From Cryobacterium sp. SO2 (GTDB taxonomy: Bacteria > Actinomycetota > Actinomycetes > Actinomycetales > Microbacteriaceae): DNA of 64,000 nt. The notes under the pieces are model-generated. The model saw only the letters and a list, made by a program, of their open reading frames with translations. It was not told where the DNA came from and made no database searches. The stretch lies in the NCBI RefSeq assembly GCF_026151165.2, contig NZ_CP117849.1:806001-870000 (forward strand). Direction: 5' to 3'. The first letter of the stretch is position 1. Every line of letters begins with the position of its first letter. Positions 38,113 through 50,076 of this stretch are shown piece by piece. The translations under genes and the position numbers were made by a program.

Positions 38113-38774
38113 GGCGCCGGCACCGGCACCGATGGCTGCGGGCGGGCGGCCTGCAGGTCGGCATCGAGGGCGGCCAGGGCGCGATAGCCGGATTCGGTTC
38201 CGCTGCCGCCCAGGTAGCGGACGCTCTCGAAGACGACGGCGCCCGCACGCAGCCTGTCCAATTCGGCAGGGAAGGCAGCGCCGGCCAGCTCGGCGACGCT
38301 GTGCGCCGTCGTGCCCGGTGTCGGCCGCACTATCGTGCGTTCAACCAACGCTTGCGCGATCGCCCGGAAGGCTTCCTCGCTGGCCAGGGTCCAGTCGAGC
38401 GCGTCGGCCGCCGTCGCGGCGGCCGCGCGCAGCTGGGCGGCGGTGCGGCGGTCGTCCTCGGCGAAGATCCCCGTGGCACTCTGGCGGCGCCTCGCACGAC
38501 GTGGCAACCCGAAGATGAGCACAGCGGCCACCACAACAGCGATGCCCACCAGCGTTCCGATGACAGACAGCCACCCGCCGCTTCCATCTCCGGAGAACGA
38601 CAACGACCCCAACCAGTCGACGATGGCCTGCGACACCCTGTCGAACCAGGTGGGCTGGGCAGCCTGGTAGGGAGCCTTGGCCAGCTCGTCGCGCAGCCAC
38701 TGCTGCGCCTCAGGCGCGTCAGGATCCACCGGGATCCCTATCCATGCCAAGCCGAGCCCCCACACCGCGATCAT
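38109..38774 (-). CDS. DUF4129 domain membrane protein
   Basis: The 221-residue protein starts with a hydrophobic segment, has a periplasmic-like stretch (EAQQWLRDELAKAPY), one strong membrane helix near residue 85, and a C-terminal DUF4129 domain of helical repeats (DDRRTAAQLRAAAATAADAL). DUF4129 is often fused to transglutaminase in the same operon type, but here it stands alone. It overlaps both neighbours by 4 bp and belongs to the MoxR operon. Confidence 0.85.
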   Translation of the reverse strand: MIAVWGLGLAWIGIPVDPDAPEAQQWLRDELAKAPYQAAQPTWFDRVSQAIVDWLGSLSFSGDGSGGWLSVIGTLVGIAVVVAAVLIFGLPRRARRRQSATGIFAEDDRRTAAQLRAAAATAADALDWTLASEEAFRAIAQALVERTIVRPTPGTTAHSVAELAGAAFPAELDRLRAGAVVFESVRYLGGSGTESGYRALAALDADLQAARPQPSVPVPAP

Positions 38775-39964
38775 GCCCAGGGCGCCCCCGGGTCAGGACG
38801 AGGGGCGTCATCGGCCGTCGGCGCCGGATCTCGCACGAGATAGGGATCGGCGGTCTGGCTGCCGGGGGCGGCCTCGACGAACCGCTGGAGCTCGAGGTCG
38901 AGGCCCTCCTTGCGCATCCGCAGGTCGATGTAGATGAGCGCGACGGCGGCGGACTGAACGACGGCGGTCACGGCACCGATCACGAGGGTGATCAGGATCG
39001 TGAGCACGTACAGCACGGCCGCGGGAATGTACGCCTCGATGCTCGCATTCGGGTCGATGAGCGCAGTGGCGGCGCCGAACAGCAGCGAGAGGGGCGTCGT
39101 CACGATCTGCGAGATCACGCCGACGATGAGCGAGATGAGCAGCAGGACGCCGAGCGTGCGCCAGAAGAACCCGGTGGTGAGCGACCAGGAGCGGCGGACC
39201 GCCGGCCAGACGCGCAGCCGCTCAAGCACGATCAGGCTCGGGACAACGGCGGTCTTCGTGTTCACCCAGGCGAAGCCCGCGATCAGGGCGAGTCCGCCGA
39301 AGACCCCGATGAGAACCGCGAGCCCGATCCACGCGCCGCCCAGCAGCACGCAGGCGACGACCAGGCCACCGATGAGGAGAACGCCCACCAGGATCGCCGC
39401 TGTGAGGAGCAGCGTCCAGCCGAGCAACGGCCAGACGCGCCGGCCCACCTGACGCCAGAGCGCCGTCAACCGCAGCTTCTCGCCGAGAGTTCCCCTGGCG
39501 ACCTCGAGAACGATGACGCCCTGGAGCATGGCGGACGCCACCACCAGCAGGGCGATCGGGATCAACGCGGACAGCACGATGGCGAGGATCGCTCCGGCCT
39601 CCACGGCGTCCTGATCCTCGACGGAGGCCGCGTCGATGCGGCCGATCGCGAAGAACGTCACCGCGCCGACCACCACCAGAGTGACCAGCAGGTACGCAGC
39701 CTGCACGAGCAGGGCGCTGCCGAAGGTGGCCTTGGGGTTGCGCCGCAACACCTGGAAGGGCGCGCCGAGCAGGGTGCCGAAACCGAGCGGCCGGAGCGGG
39801 ATGAGGCCAGGTTTGGGCGGAGGAGTCCAGGCGGGCGGCGGGGCCTGCCGGTAGCCGCCTTCCGGGTCGACGGGAGGGTACCCGGGCGGCCCGCCCTGAG
39901 CGTATTCGCCGTAGCGGGGGCGGTCCGGATCGTTCGTCGGGGGGTGCCAGTTAGGGTCCGTCAC
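38771..39964 (-). CDS. GDPD-membrane-domain-like polytopic protein
   Basis: The 397-residue protein has a Pro/Gly/Tyr-rich cytoplasmic N-terminus (residues 1-65). Six to eight membrane helices follow in the pattern of the membrane domain found in front of glycerophosphodiester phosphodiesterases, but no catalytic GDPD domain is present. It is the first gene of the five-gene DUF4129-DUF4350-MoxR-DUF58 operon. It starts 132 bp from mtrA in the opposite direction. Function is unknown. Confidence 0.8.
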   Translation of the reverse strand: MTDPNWHPPTNDPDRPRYGEYAQGGPPGYPPVDPEGGYRQAPPPAWTPPPKPGLIPLRPLGFGTLLGAPFQVLRRNPKATFGSALLVQAAYLLVTLVVVGAVTFFAIGRIDAASVEDQDAVEAGAILAIVLSALIPIALLVVASAMLQGVIVLEVARGTLGEKLRLTALWRQVGRRVWPLLGWTLLLTAAILVGVLLIGGLVVACVLLGGAWIGLAVLIGVFGGLALIAGFAWVNTKTAVVPSLIVLERLRVWPAVRRSWSLTTGFFWRTLGVLLLISLIVGVISQIVTTPLSLLFGAATALIDPNASIEAYIPAAVLYVLTILITLVIGAVTAVVQSAAVALIYIDLRMRKEGLDLELQRFVEAAPGSQTADPYLVRDPAPTADDAPRPDPGAPWA

Positions 39965-40096
39965 GCCTCCATGCTGGCATACCTGAAGTCTGTGCGGGGC
40001 CCTGTCAGCACTCTCGGGGCCGTGTCGACTATTCTGGTGCCAGAGATTGCCCGCGTTGCCGGGTTATTGCCCGGTGAACGGGCGGAAAACGGATGT

Positions 40097-40777
40097 ATGA
40101 ACTCACGCATTTTGGTTGTCGACGATGACCCCGCACTGGCTGAGATGATCGGCATCGTCCTGCAGGGCGAAGGCTTCGAGCCGCACTTCTGCGCGGACGG
40201 TTCGCTGGCCCTGGACGCGTTCCACAGCGTCGCCCCCGACCTGGTTCTGCTCGACCTCATGCTTCCGGGGCTGGACGGCATCGAGGTGTGCAGCCTCATC
40301 AGGGCCGAATCCGGCACTCCGATCATCATGCTGACGGCGAAGTCGGACACCACGGATGTCGTCAAGGGACTGGAGTCCGGCGCCGACGACTACATGGTCA
40401 AGCCGTTCAACCCGAAAGAACTCGTCGCCCGGATCCGCACCAGGTTGCGGCCGGTTCCGGTGGAATCGCCCGCCAACCTGCAGATCGGCGACCTCATCGT
40501 CGACGCGGCCGGTCACGAGGTCAAGCGCGGTGACCAGAGCATCAACCTCACGCCCCTCGAATTCGACCTGCTACTGGCGCTGGCGTCGAAGCCCCAGCAG
40601 GTGTTCACCCGCGAAATGCTGCTCGAACAGGTGTGGGGCTACCACTACAAGGCCGACACCCGCCTGGTTAACGTGCACGTGCAGCGTCTGCGCGCGAAGG
40701 TCGAGGACGACCCTGACAACCCGCGCATCGTGATGACCGTGCGCGGTGTCGGCTACCGGGCCGGCGCGGCCGGCTAG
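40097..40777 (+). CDS. mtrA: MtrA response regulator
   Basis: The 226-residue OmpR-type regulator has ILVVDDDPALAEMI at the start, phosphoacceptor Asp in LVLLDLMLPGLDG (about residue 53), Lys in MVKPFNPKEL, and a winged-helix C-terminus (INLTPLEFDLL, VHVQRLRAKVEDD, RGVGYRAG). In actinobacteria it controls cell-wall hydrolases and division or replication genes. mtrB follows at 5 bp and lpqB overlaps mtrB, so the MtrAB-LpqB system is complete. The region before the ATG lacks a clear ribosome binding site. Confidence 0.96.
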   Translation: MNSRILVVDDDPALAEMIGIVLQGEGFEPHFCADGSLALDAFHSVAPDLVLLDLMLPGLDGIEVCSLIRAESGTPIIMLTAKSDTTDVVKGLESGADDYMVKPFNPKELVARIRTRLRPVPVESPANLQIGDLIVDAAGHEVKRGDQSINLTPLEFDLLLALASKPQQVFTREMLLEQVWGYHYKADTRLVNVHVQRLRAKVEDDPDNPRIVMTVRGVGYRAGAAG

Positions 40778-40782
40778 ATCCG

Positions 40783-42462
40783 GTGTCGGCGCGATTCGAC
40801 GCGGGCGGGCGATTCGACGTGAACAGTCTCAACTGGCGGTCGTGGGCGTCGTGGCGTTTCCTGACTCTGCGGATGCGACGCCGCTGGCGTTCGTCCCTGC
40901 AGTGGCGCACCGTCGCCATCACCGTGGCGGCCTCCGGGGCCGCGATCGGCTTGGTGGGGGTGTACATGTCGGTCAGCGTGGGCAACGACCTCTTCCAGTC
41001 CAGGCTCAGCCAGGTCCTGGTGGACTCCAACCGGGCGACCACAGCCGCCCAGGGCATCCTGGACTCGTCCGACGCCACCGACAGGGTGCAGGTGCAGACG
41101 CTCCTCGAGGCCGCACGCACATCGATCTCCGCGGCGTCGTCGAGCCGGCTGGTCGCCCTGTTCCGGGTACCGGGCCAGGAGGCGTCCACGGTGGCCCCCC
41201 AGGACTCGTCCACCTTCGGCAGCTCCACCTCGGTCATCTCGCCCGAGCTCCGCGCGTCCGTGCAGGACGACGCCGACGGCCAGCTCTGGCAATCCGTGAC
41301 GCTCGCCTCCGACGACGGGTCGCTCGTCCCCGGGATCGTGGTGGGCTCCCAGATCACCGTGCCCGTCGCCGGACGCTATGAGCTCTACATCGGCTACAGC
41401 CTCGCCGACGCCGAATCGACGCTCCTGTTCGTGCAGCGCACCCTCGGCGGCGCGGGGCTGGCCTTGATCGTGCTGATCGGCGCGGTCACCTGGATCGTCG
41501 TACGCTTCGTGGTCACTCCGATCCGGGTGGCCGCCGAGACGAGCCAGAAGCTTGCCTCCGGCGACCTCGGCGTGCGGATCCCCGAGAAGGGCGAGGACGT
41601 GATCGCCACGCTCGCCCGGTCGTTCAACGGCATGGCCGATAGCCTGCAAAGCCAGATCAAGGAACTCGCCGAGCTGTCCGAGGTGCAACAACGGTTCGTG
41701 TCCGACGTCTCGCACGAGCTCCGAACGCCGCTGACCACCATCCGCCTGGCCGGCGATCTGCTCTACGACCAGCGTTCGACGTTCCCTCCGGCCACCGAGC
41801 GCACAGCCGAACTGCTGCACACCCAGGTGGAACGTTTCGAGCTGCTCCTGGCCGACCTGCTCGAGATCAGCCGGTACGACGCCGGGTCGGTGGAGCTGGA
41901 ATCCGAGCCGACCAACCTGGTCCACCTGGCCGAGGACGTGATCGACGGCATGAAATCGCTCAGCGAGTCCAAGGGCACCCCGATCATGCTGGTCGCCCCC
42001 GGCGGGCACCTCGCCGCCGAGGTCGACCCGCGCCGGGTGCGCCGGATCGTGAACAACCTGATCGGCAACGCCATCGAACACGGTGAGGGCAAACCCATCA
42101 TCGTCTCTGTCGACAGCAACGAGTCCGCCGTGGCCCTGTCGGTGCGCGACTACGGCATGGGAATGAGCCAGGCCGAGATCACGCACGTCTTCGACAGGTT
42201 CTGGCGCGCCGATCCGTCCCGGAAACGCACCATCGGCGGTACCGGGCTCGGCCTGGCGATCTCCCTCGAAGACGCCATTGCCCATCGAGGCTGGCTGCAG
42301 GTGTGGTCGAGTCCAGGGGCTGGTTCCTGCTTCCGCTTGACCCTGCCCAGGCAGGCGAGCGGTGTTCTCACGACGTCACCGAACCCGTTGCCGCCGGAAG
42401 ACGCGGATACCGGCGGTTACGTCTCGCCGCGAGCCGACCAGAGGGGAGACCATCATGTCTAG
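40783..42462 (+). CDS. mtrB: MtrB sensor histidine kinase
   Basis: The 559-residue kinase has two membrane helices (about residues 47-67 and 222-245) enclosing an extracytoplasmic sensor domain of about 155 residues. HAMP (VTPIRVAAETSQKLASGD), HisKA (VSDVSHELRTPLTTIR, His near residue 310) and HATPase (NNLIGNAIEHGEG, GGTGLGLAISLED) follow. It phosphorylates MtrA and is modulated by LpqB. The first part before the helix is basic. The GTG at 40783 is the reported start, with no good ribosome binding site. Confidence 0.95.
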   Translation: MSARFDAGGRFDVNSLNWRSWASWRFLTLRMRRRWRSSLQWRTVAITVAASGAAIGLVGVYMSVSVGNDLFQSRLSQVLVDSNRATTAAQGILDSSDATDRVQVQTLLEAARTSISAASSSRLVALFRVPGQEASTVAPQDSSTFGSSTSVISPELRASVQDDADGQLWQSVTLASDDGSLVPGIVVGSQITVPVAGRYELYIGYSLADAESTLLFVQRTLGGAGLALIVLIGAVTWIVVRFVVTPIRVAAETSQKLASGDLGVRIPEKGEDVIATLARSFNGMADSLQSQIKELAELSEVQQRFVSDVSHELRTPLTTIRLAGDLLYDQRSTFPPATERTAELLHTQVERFELLLADLLEISRYDAGSVELESEPTNLVHLAEDVIDGMKSLSESKGTPIMLVAPGGHLAAEVDPRRVRRIVNNLIGNAIEHGEGKPIIVSVDSNESAVALSVRDYGMGMSQAEITHVFDRFWRADPSRKRTIGGTGLGLAISLEDAIAHRGWLQVWSSPGAGSCFRLTLPRQASGVLTTSPNPLPPEDADTGGYVSPRADQRGDHHV

Positions 42463-44137
42463 CCGGCACCGGCTTCTCGCCGTCGTCACCGCCGCCGCCC
42501 TGCTGCTGAGCGGATGCTCGAGCATCCCGCGCAGCGGAGCCGTGCAGGCCGGCCAGGATGCCGTCACGGGGGAGAATCCCGCGCCCATCTTCCTGCCGTT
42601 CGGCCCAGGCGCCGACGCGACCATGGAGGAGATCCTCACCGGCTTCATCGATGCGGCCACGAGCCCGGACAACAACTACGAGATCGCCCGGGAATTCCTC
42701 ACCCCCGAGTTCAGCGAATCCTGGAAGTCGGATGCCGGTGTCACCGTCTACGACGGGTCAGAGCGCACCTTCGGCCAGGTCGACGAGAGCACCATGATGT
42801 TCGAGGTGAAGCCCGTCGCCGAGGTCAACGCGAACGGTGAGTACCACGAGGAGGCGTCGTCCTCGAGTGTTCCGTTGCGCTACTCCTTCACGCTCGTCGA
42901 CGGACAGTGGCGCATCAGCGCGGCGCCGAACGGCACCGTGCTCGACCAGAGCACCTTCAAGGACGTCTTCAGCGCGCAGTCGCTGTACTTCTTCGATCCC
43001 GACTACCGCTACCTGATTCCCGACGTGCGCTGGTACCCGCGCGGGGCGTCCACTCCCACCAAGATCGTCAATGGCGTGCTCAACGGTCCCAGCGAATGGC
43101 TCGCCGGCGCTGTCACCAGCGCCTTCCCGGAGGGAACCGCGCTGACCGCCGACGCGGTGACCGTGGTCGCCAGGGACGCCAAGGTCGACCTCAACAGCGA
43201 AGCCCTGAATGCCGACACCATCACGCTGCAGCGGATGCGGAGCCAACTGGAGACCAGTCTGCCCAGCGGCCTGACGGTGTCGATCACGATCAATCAGAAT
43301 TCGCAGGACATCGACGAGCTGGGATCCAGCGAACCCGAGGTGAACCCCCGGGTGGATGCCCGCGCCCTGGTCCTGCGCGACGGCGAATTCGGCTTCCTGG
43401 CCGCGACCGGTAAGACCGTCACTCCGCTCGCCGGGCTGTCCGAGTCCATCGTCGCTCTCGCCCCGACGGCGATCGCCCTGTCGCCCTCGCAGACCGCGGC
43501 CGCGGCTTTGACCCCGAGCGGGGTCTTCGGGGTCAGGGTGGGCGACGAGGCTCGTCTGCTCGACCCCCGGCAGAACCTCATCGAACCGTCCATCGACGGC
43601 TCCGGCTTCGTCTGGTCGGTGCCCGCCGACCGGCCGAACGAACTGTTCGTCTACAACGCCCAGGGCGAGGCCTCCGCCCTGCTGACGCCCTGGCTGGATG
43701 CGTCGAGCATCGCTGCCCTGCAGGTGTCGCGGGACGGCACCCGGGTGATCGCCCTGCTCAGCGCCGCCGGGGAGACCAGGCTCGTTGTCGCTGCCGTGCT
43801 GCGCGAGAACGGCGTTCCCACCGGTCTCGGTGAGGCCGTGCAGCTCGCGTCCGGCCCCGGCACCCCGGTGGACGCCACCTGGATCGACCAGAGCACGGTG
43901 GCCTACCTGAGCGTGCAGCCCAACGGCGAGGACCGCATCGTGGCCCACGAGATCGGGGGAACGAGCACGCAGCTCGAGTCGTCGACCGGCATCACCGCGA
44001 TCGCCGGGAGCAACCTGCTGCGGGACCTGCGCGCACTGTCGACCGATGGGTCGCTCCTGGTGCAGCGTGGGGTCGGCTGGCAGGAACGCATCGGCGAAGT
44101 CACCGTGATCGCGACGCAACAGGGCATCGGCGGCTGA
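42455..44137 (+). CDS. lpqB: LpqB lipoprotein, MtrB modulator
   Basis: The 560-residue lipoprotein has a signal with lipobox LLSGCSS (Cys near residue 21). An N-terminal region is followed by a GerMN domain (about residues 190-300, with a VNGVLNGPSEWL segment) and a C-terminal beta-propeller-like LpqB domain. LpqB binds the MtrB extracytoplasmic part and adjusts its activity. The ATG at 42455 overlaps the mtrB stop by 8 bp. RBS GAGGGGAGA lies upstream at 42441-42449. Confidence 0.95.
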   Translation: MSSRHRLLAVVTAAALLLSGCSSIPRSGAVQAGQDAVTGENPAPIFLPFGPGADATMEEILTGFIDAATSPDNNYEIAREFLTPEFSESWKSDAGVTVYDGSERTFGQVDESTMMFEVKPVAEVNANGEYHEEASSSSVPLRYSFTLVDGQWRISAAPNGTVLDQSTFKDVFSAQSLYFFDPDYRYLIPDVRWYPRGASTPTKIVNGVLNGPSEWLAGAVTSAFPEGTALTADAVTVVARDAKVDLNSEALNADTITLQRMRSQLETSLPSGLTVSITINQNSQDIDELGSSEPEVNPRVDARALVLRDGEFGFLAATGKTVTPLAGLSESIVALAPTAIALSPSQTAAAALTPSGVFGVRVGDEARLLDPRQNLIEPSIDGSGFVWSVPADRPNELFVYNAQGEASALLTPWLDASSIAALQVSRDGTRVIALLSAAGETRLVVAAVLRENGVPTGLGEAVQLASGPGTPVDATWIDQSTVAYLSVQPNGEDRIVAHEIGGTSTQLESSTGITAIAGSNLLRDLRALSTDGSLLVQRGVGWQERIGEVTVIATQQGIGG

Positions 44138-44230
44138 TCCGGCCGTCCTGCACAGGCGCAGCGGCCCGCCGTTGTGCACGGCTCCGCCCGCCGTCCGTCG
44201 ACCCGTGAGCCGGCGCACGACCATGGGGGG

Positions 44231-44953
44231 ATGACGGACGACCGGTGGGGTGTGCGAGCGGGGCTGGACGTCGTGCGCGACGCGCTGCTCGAGGCGTGGG
44301 CGGTGCTGATGCCCACGGAGTGCAGCGGCTGCGGCACTCCGGACCTGGCCCTCTGTGCGGCCTGCGCTGACCTTCTGCGGGGCACGCCGGCACCGGCGGG
44401 CCGCGACACTCTCACGATCTGGTCAGCGCTGGAGTACACCGATGTGGTGGGCCGGGTTCTTGTCGCCTACAAGGACGGTGGCCGCACCGACGCGGCGCCG
44501 GCGCTCGCCGCGGCGCTCGCCGGCGCGGTGGCAGCGGCGCTGGCTGCCGCAGCACCGGCTGTCGCGGCGCCGGGCGACGCTGCAGTGCTGCTGGTCACGG
44601 TGCCGTCCTCCCGCCGCGCCTGGCGGGCCAGGGGCTTTCACCCCGTCGACCTGCTCCTCGGCCGCAGCGGCCTGCGACCGGTGCGGTTGCTGCGTGCGCA
44701 GGGCCGTGTGGCGGACCAGGTCGGCCTGGGCCGGGAGCAACGCCTGGACAACCGCAGGGGCACCCTCATCGCCACACGGCCACTCGACGGCCATCGGATT
44801 CTGCTGGTCGACGACATCGTCACCACCGGAGCGACCCTGCTCGACGCCCGCCGTGCGGTGCTGGCGGCCGGCGGAACCGTGGTCGGCGCGGCCACAGTGG
44901 CCGAAACCCGGCGGCACCAACCTGTCGACACGCGTTCACGGGAAACTGATTGA
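44231..44953 (+). CDS. comF: ComF-family phosphoribosyltransferase-like protein
   Basis: The 240-residue protein has an N-terminal Cys pair arrangement (CSGCGTPDLALCAAC) as a likely zinc site and a C-terminal phosphoribosyltransferase fold with the PRPP-binding ILLVDDIVTTGATL near residue 195. Related ComF/GntX proteins serve in DNA uptake or in sugar metabolism, so the role here is open. The ATG at 44231 follows GGGGGG. It lies between lpqB and hpf in the same order as Rv3242c. Confidence 0.88.
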   Translation: MTDDRWGVRAGLDVVRDALLEAWAVLMPTECSGCGTPDLALCAACADLLRGTPAPAGRDTLTIWSALEYTDVVGRVLVAYKDGGRTDAAPALAAALAGAVAAALAAAAPAVAAPGDAAVLLVTVPSSRRAWRARGFHPVDLLLGRSGLRPVRLLRAQGRVADQVGLGREQRLDNRRGTLIATRPLDGHRILLVDDIVTTGATLLDARRAVLAAGGTVVGAATVAETRRHQPVDTRSRETD

Positions 44954-45052
44954 CAAAAGCTGTGACTTATCCAGCTGGCACGACTACGGTAGGGCCAAAG
45001 GCGCGTACCAATCGCCCGGATCAGGGGCGGTTCGCCAGATCTGGAGGTCGTC

Positions 45053-45769
45053 ATGGAAACTAACATCGTTGGACGCAACCTGGGGATCACTGATCGCTTC
45101 CGGGAATATGCGACGGAGAAGGCCGAGAAGATCGCCGGCCTCGCCGAGAAGGCCCTCGCCCTGGAAATCAAGGTCAGTCGTCACACCGAGAAGAGCGGCG
45201 CCGCCGGTAACGACCGCGTCGAACTCACCCTCATCGGCAAGGGCCCCATCGTTCGGGCCGAAGCGGAGGGCAGCGACAAGTACGCGGCATTCGACATTGC
45301 GCTCGGACGGCTTCTCGAACGTGTGCGCCGGGCCAAGGACCGCCGCAAGGTGCACCGCGGCGGCGCCCACCGCCCGACCTCGCTGCACGAGGCTTCGGCC
45401 TCCGGCTTCGCGGTCATCGACATCGTTCCCGCCGACGGCGACACCCTCGAGCGAGTGCGCACCGGTGCGATTCAGGTCGTTCCGGACGACGCCCAGGTCG
45501 CCGCAGACGAAGCCGACGAGGCCGAAGAGGTGTACAGCCCGGTCGTCATCCGACGGAAGGTTTTCGCCGCCGCCCCGATGACAGTGGATGACGCACTCTA
45601 TTTCATGGAACTCGTCGGACACGACTTCTACCTGTTCCAGGACGCCGAAACGCACCGGCCCAGCGTGGTCTACCGGCGCAAGGGCTGGGACTACGGGGTC
45701 ATCGAGCTGGACGACAATGCCGTGGATGCGCGTGCGCTGGCGTCCGTTGCCAGCGAGTCCGGCTACTGA
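45053..45769 (+). CDS. hpf: Ribosome hibernation-promoting factor, long form
   Basis: The 238-residue protein has an N-terminal S30AE domain (about residues 1-105: METNIVGRNLGITDRFREYA), a linker, and a C-terminal dimerisation domain with VIRRKVFAAAPMTVDDALYF and YRRKGWDYGVIEL. Long HPF dimerises ribosomes into inactive 100S particles in stationary phase or cold. It has an RBS (TGGAGGT) 5 nt before the ATG. Its place between comF and secA copies Rv3241c. Confidence 0.95.
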   Translation: METNIVGRNLGITDRFREYATEKAEKIAGLAEKALALEIKVSRHTEKSGAAGNDRVELTLIGKGPIVRAEAEGSDKYAAFDIALGRLLERVRRAKDRRKVHRGGAHRPTSLHEASASGFAVIDIVPADGDTLERVRTGAIQVVPDDAQVAADEADEAEEVYSPVVIRRKVFAAAPMTVDDALYFMELVGHDFYLFQDAETHRPSVVYRRKGWDYGVIELDDNAVDARALASVASESGY

Positions 45770-45869
45770 CCAACTAGCATTGCTATAGTTGCCGGCTAGG
45801 TCGGCGCTACGTGCGTCCGACCGGACGACAGGCGTGTACACACGCCGTGACGACTAGTGGAGTGCATTC

Positions 45870-48686
<2,817 letters not shown>

Positions 48687-48723
48687 CCAGCCGCTCGCAG
48701 CCGCAGTACGGGCATCCGCCCAT

Positions 48724-48789
48724 AACTGTTGCCCAATCGGACAAATGCGCCCGGCACACCGGGCGCATTTGTCCGCACGGGCAACAGTT
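48724..48789. repeat. Dispersed palindrome, copy 2
   Basis: Outer arms AACTGTTGCCC and GGGCAACAGTT (11 bp) enclose 17-bp perfect arms (48738-48754 and 48759-48775) with a 4-nt CACA loop. It lies between convergent secA and the Rv3235-family gene. It matches the copy at 2392-2461 in the segment from AACTGTT through AATCGGACAAATGCG to CACCGGG. Confidence 0.85.
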
Positions 48790-48808
48790 GTCGGCGACCG
48801 CGGGGCGG

Positions 48809-49315
48809 TCAGAGCACGTTGATGGCGCTGGCCCGCCAGCGGTTGTCGAGCCCCTCGAGGCGCACGGCCACCGCGCGCACCCGAACCTTGCTGTGCACGA
48901 TGACGACGGCCTCGATGATGCCGTCCCTGGGCTCGTTGATGGTGACCCGCCCGATGGTGATGGCCGGGCGTTGCGCCCGCTGGCCCTTCACCGCTCTGGC
49001 CCTAGCCGAGAGCACCACGCGTTTGAGCAGGTGCCGGTAGACGTCGTCGCTCACCCACCTGGCCAGCTGGTCGAGCTCCCTGGCCCCAGCCAACACCTCG
49101 ATGACGCACCGGGTGAGGTTGATCAGCAACGGCTCGGGATCTGGCAACGTGCTGCGCGAACTGGGCTGGTGGCCGAAGAAGTCATCGGCGATGAACCCCT
49201 CGGCGGATTCGCGCTCCGGGTGGCCGGACGCCGCCCCGGCTGAGGGCTCGGGCAGGTTCGGCGGGTTCGCCTCCTGTGGGCGGCGGCGGTCAGGCTCGGC
49301 AAGTGGATCGCTCAT
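48809..49315 (-). CDS. Rv3235 family protein
   Basis: The 168-residue protein has a polar, Pro/Glu-rich N-terminal region (about residues 1-60) and a conserved C-terminal helical-beta domain (LINLTRCVIEVLAGARELDQ, VYRHLLKRVVLSARAR, WRASAINVL) typical of the Rv3235 family next to secA. Function is unknown. The ATG at 49315 has GGAG 7 nt upstream; a longer reading to 49375 is less likely. It is convergent with secA and divergent from the next gene. Confidence 0.8.
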   Translation of the reverse strand: MSDPLAEPDRRRPQEANPPNLPEPSAGAASGHPERESAEGFIADDFFGHQPSSRSTLPDPEPLLINLTRCVIEVLAGARELDQLARWVSDDVYRHLLKRVVLSARARAVKGQRAQRPAITIGRVTINEPRDGIIEAVVIVHSKVRVRAVAVRLEGLDNRWRASAINVL

Positions 49316-49464
49316 GGGTTGCTCCAGATGCGTGGATCCGTGGTGTCGACGAGAAGATCGGGGTTTGGCCGACACTCAACCACCCGGGATCGCGGCTGTC
49401 TAGGCTTTGCCAGGGGCTGTGGATAACGTCAGCGTCCGGCGAATGGTCCGACTACCGTCGGGGT

Positions 49465-50058
49465 GTGCGCTGGGACAATCTGTTCGACGACCTCGAAGGT
49501 CAGCTTGAGAACGAGCTGAACGCCGAGGACCTCGACCTGCGTGCCGAGGAGGAGCGCCTACGCCTCGGGCGGCTGTCGTTGCGGCAGCGTCTCACGGCGG
49601 TGAGCGCCGGCACCGGATCGTCCAGGGTGCTGCGGATCGTGCTCGTGGATGGTCGGACCCTCACCATCCGGCCCACCACCTTCGGCCGGGATTGGCTGGC
49701 GGCCGACCTGCTCGACGCGGGCGCCGGTGAACCGGCCGGCGTGGTGCCGTTCACGGCCATTGCGGCCGTGCTCCTGCTCCCCGAGCAGGTGGCGCAGTCG
49801 CTGGAGCCGGAATCCGAGGCGTCGGCCAGGCTCGTCGACCGGATCGGCCTGCCGTTCGTGCTGCGGGACCTGTGCCGGCGCCGGAAGAGCCTGGAGATCC
49901 AGACCGGACTCGGTTCTGTCACCGGCACCATCGACAGGGTCGGGCGCGATCACCTCGACCTGGCGGTGCACGCCCCTGGCACCGCGCGGCGGGCGGCGGC
50001 GGTGGCGCAGTACCGCATCATCCCGCTCGGCCAGATCCAACTCGTCAGGCTCGACTGA
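49465..50058 (+). CDS. Conserved hypothetical protein, 197 aa
   Basis: No known domain is recognised. The protein has an acidic N-terminus (FDDLEGQLENELNAEDLDLRAEEE), then beta-rich and Val/Leu-rich segments, with a basic LCRRRKSLEI region. Homologues without function are common in this place in Microbacteriaceae. A -10-like TACCGT (49453-49458) ends 6 nt before the GTG and no ribosome binding site is seen, so the mRNA is likely leaderless. Confidence 0.7.
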   Translation: MRWDNLFDDLEGQLENELNAEDLDLRAEEERLRLGRLSLRQRLTAVSAGTGSSRVLRIVLVDGRTLTIRPTTFGRDWLAADLLDAGAGEPAGVVPFTAIAAVLLLPEQVAQSLEPESEASARLVDRIGLPFVLRDLCRRRKSLEIQTGLGSVTGTIDRVGRDHLDLAVHAPGTARRAAAVAQYRIIPLGQIQLVRLD

Positions 50059-50076
50059 ACGACCCCGGCGCGGGGG

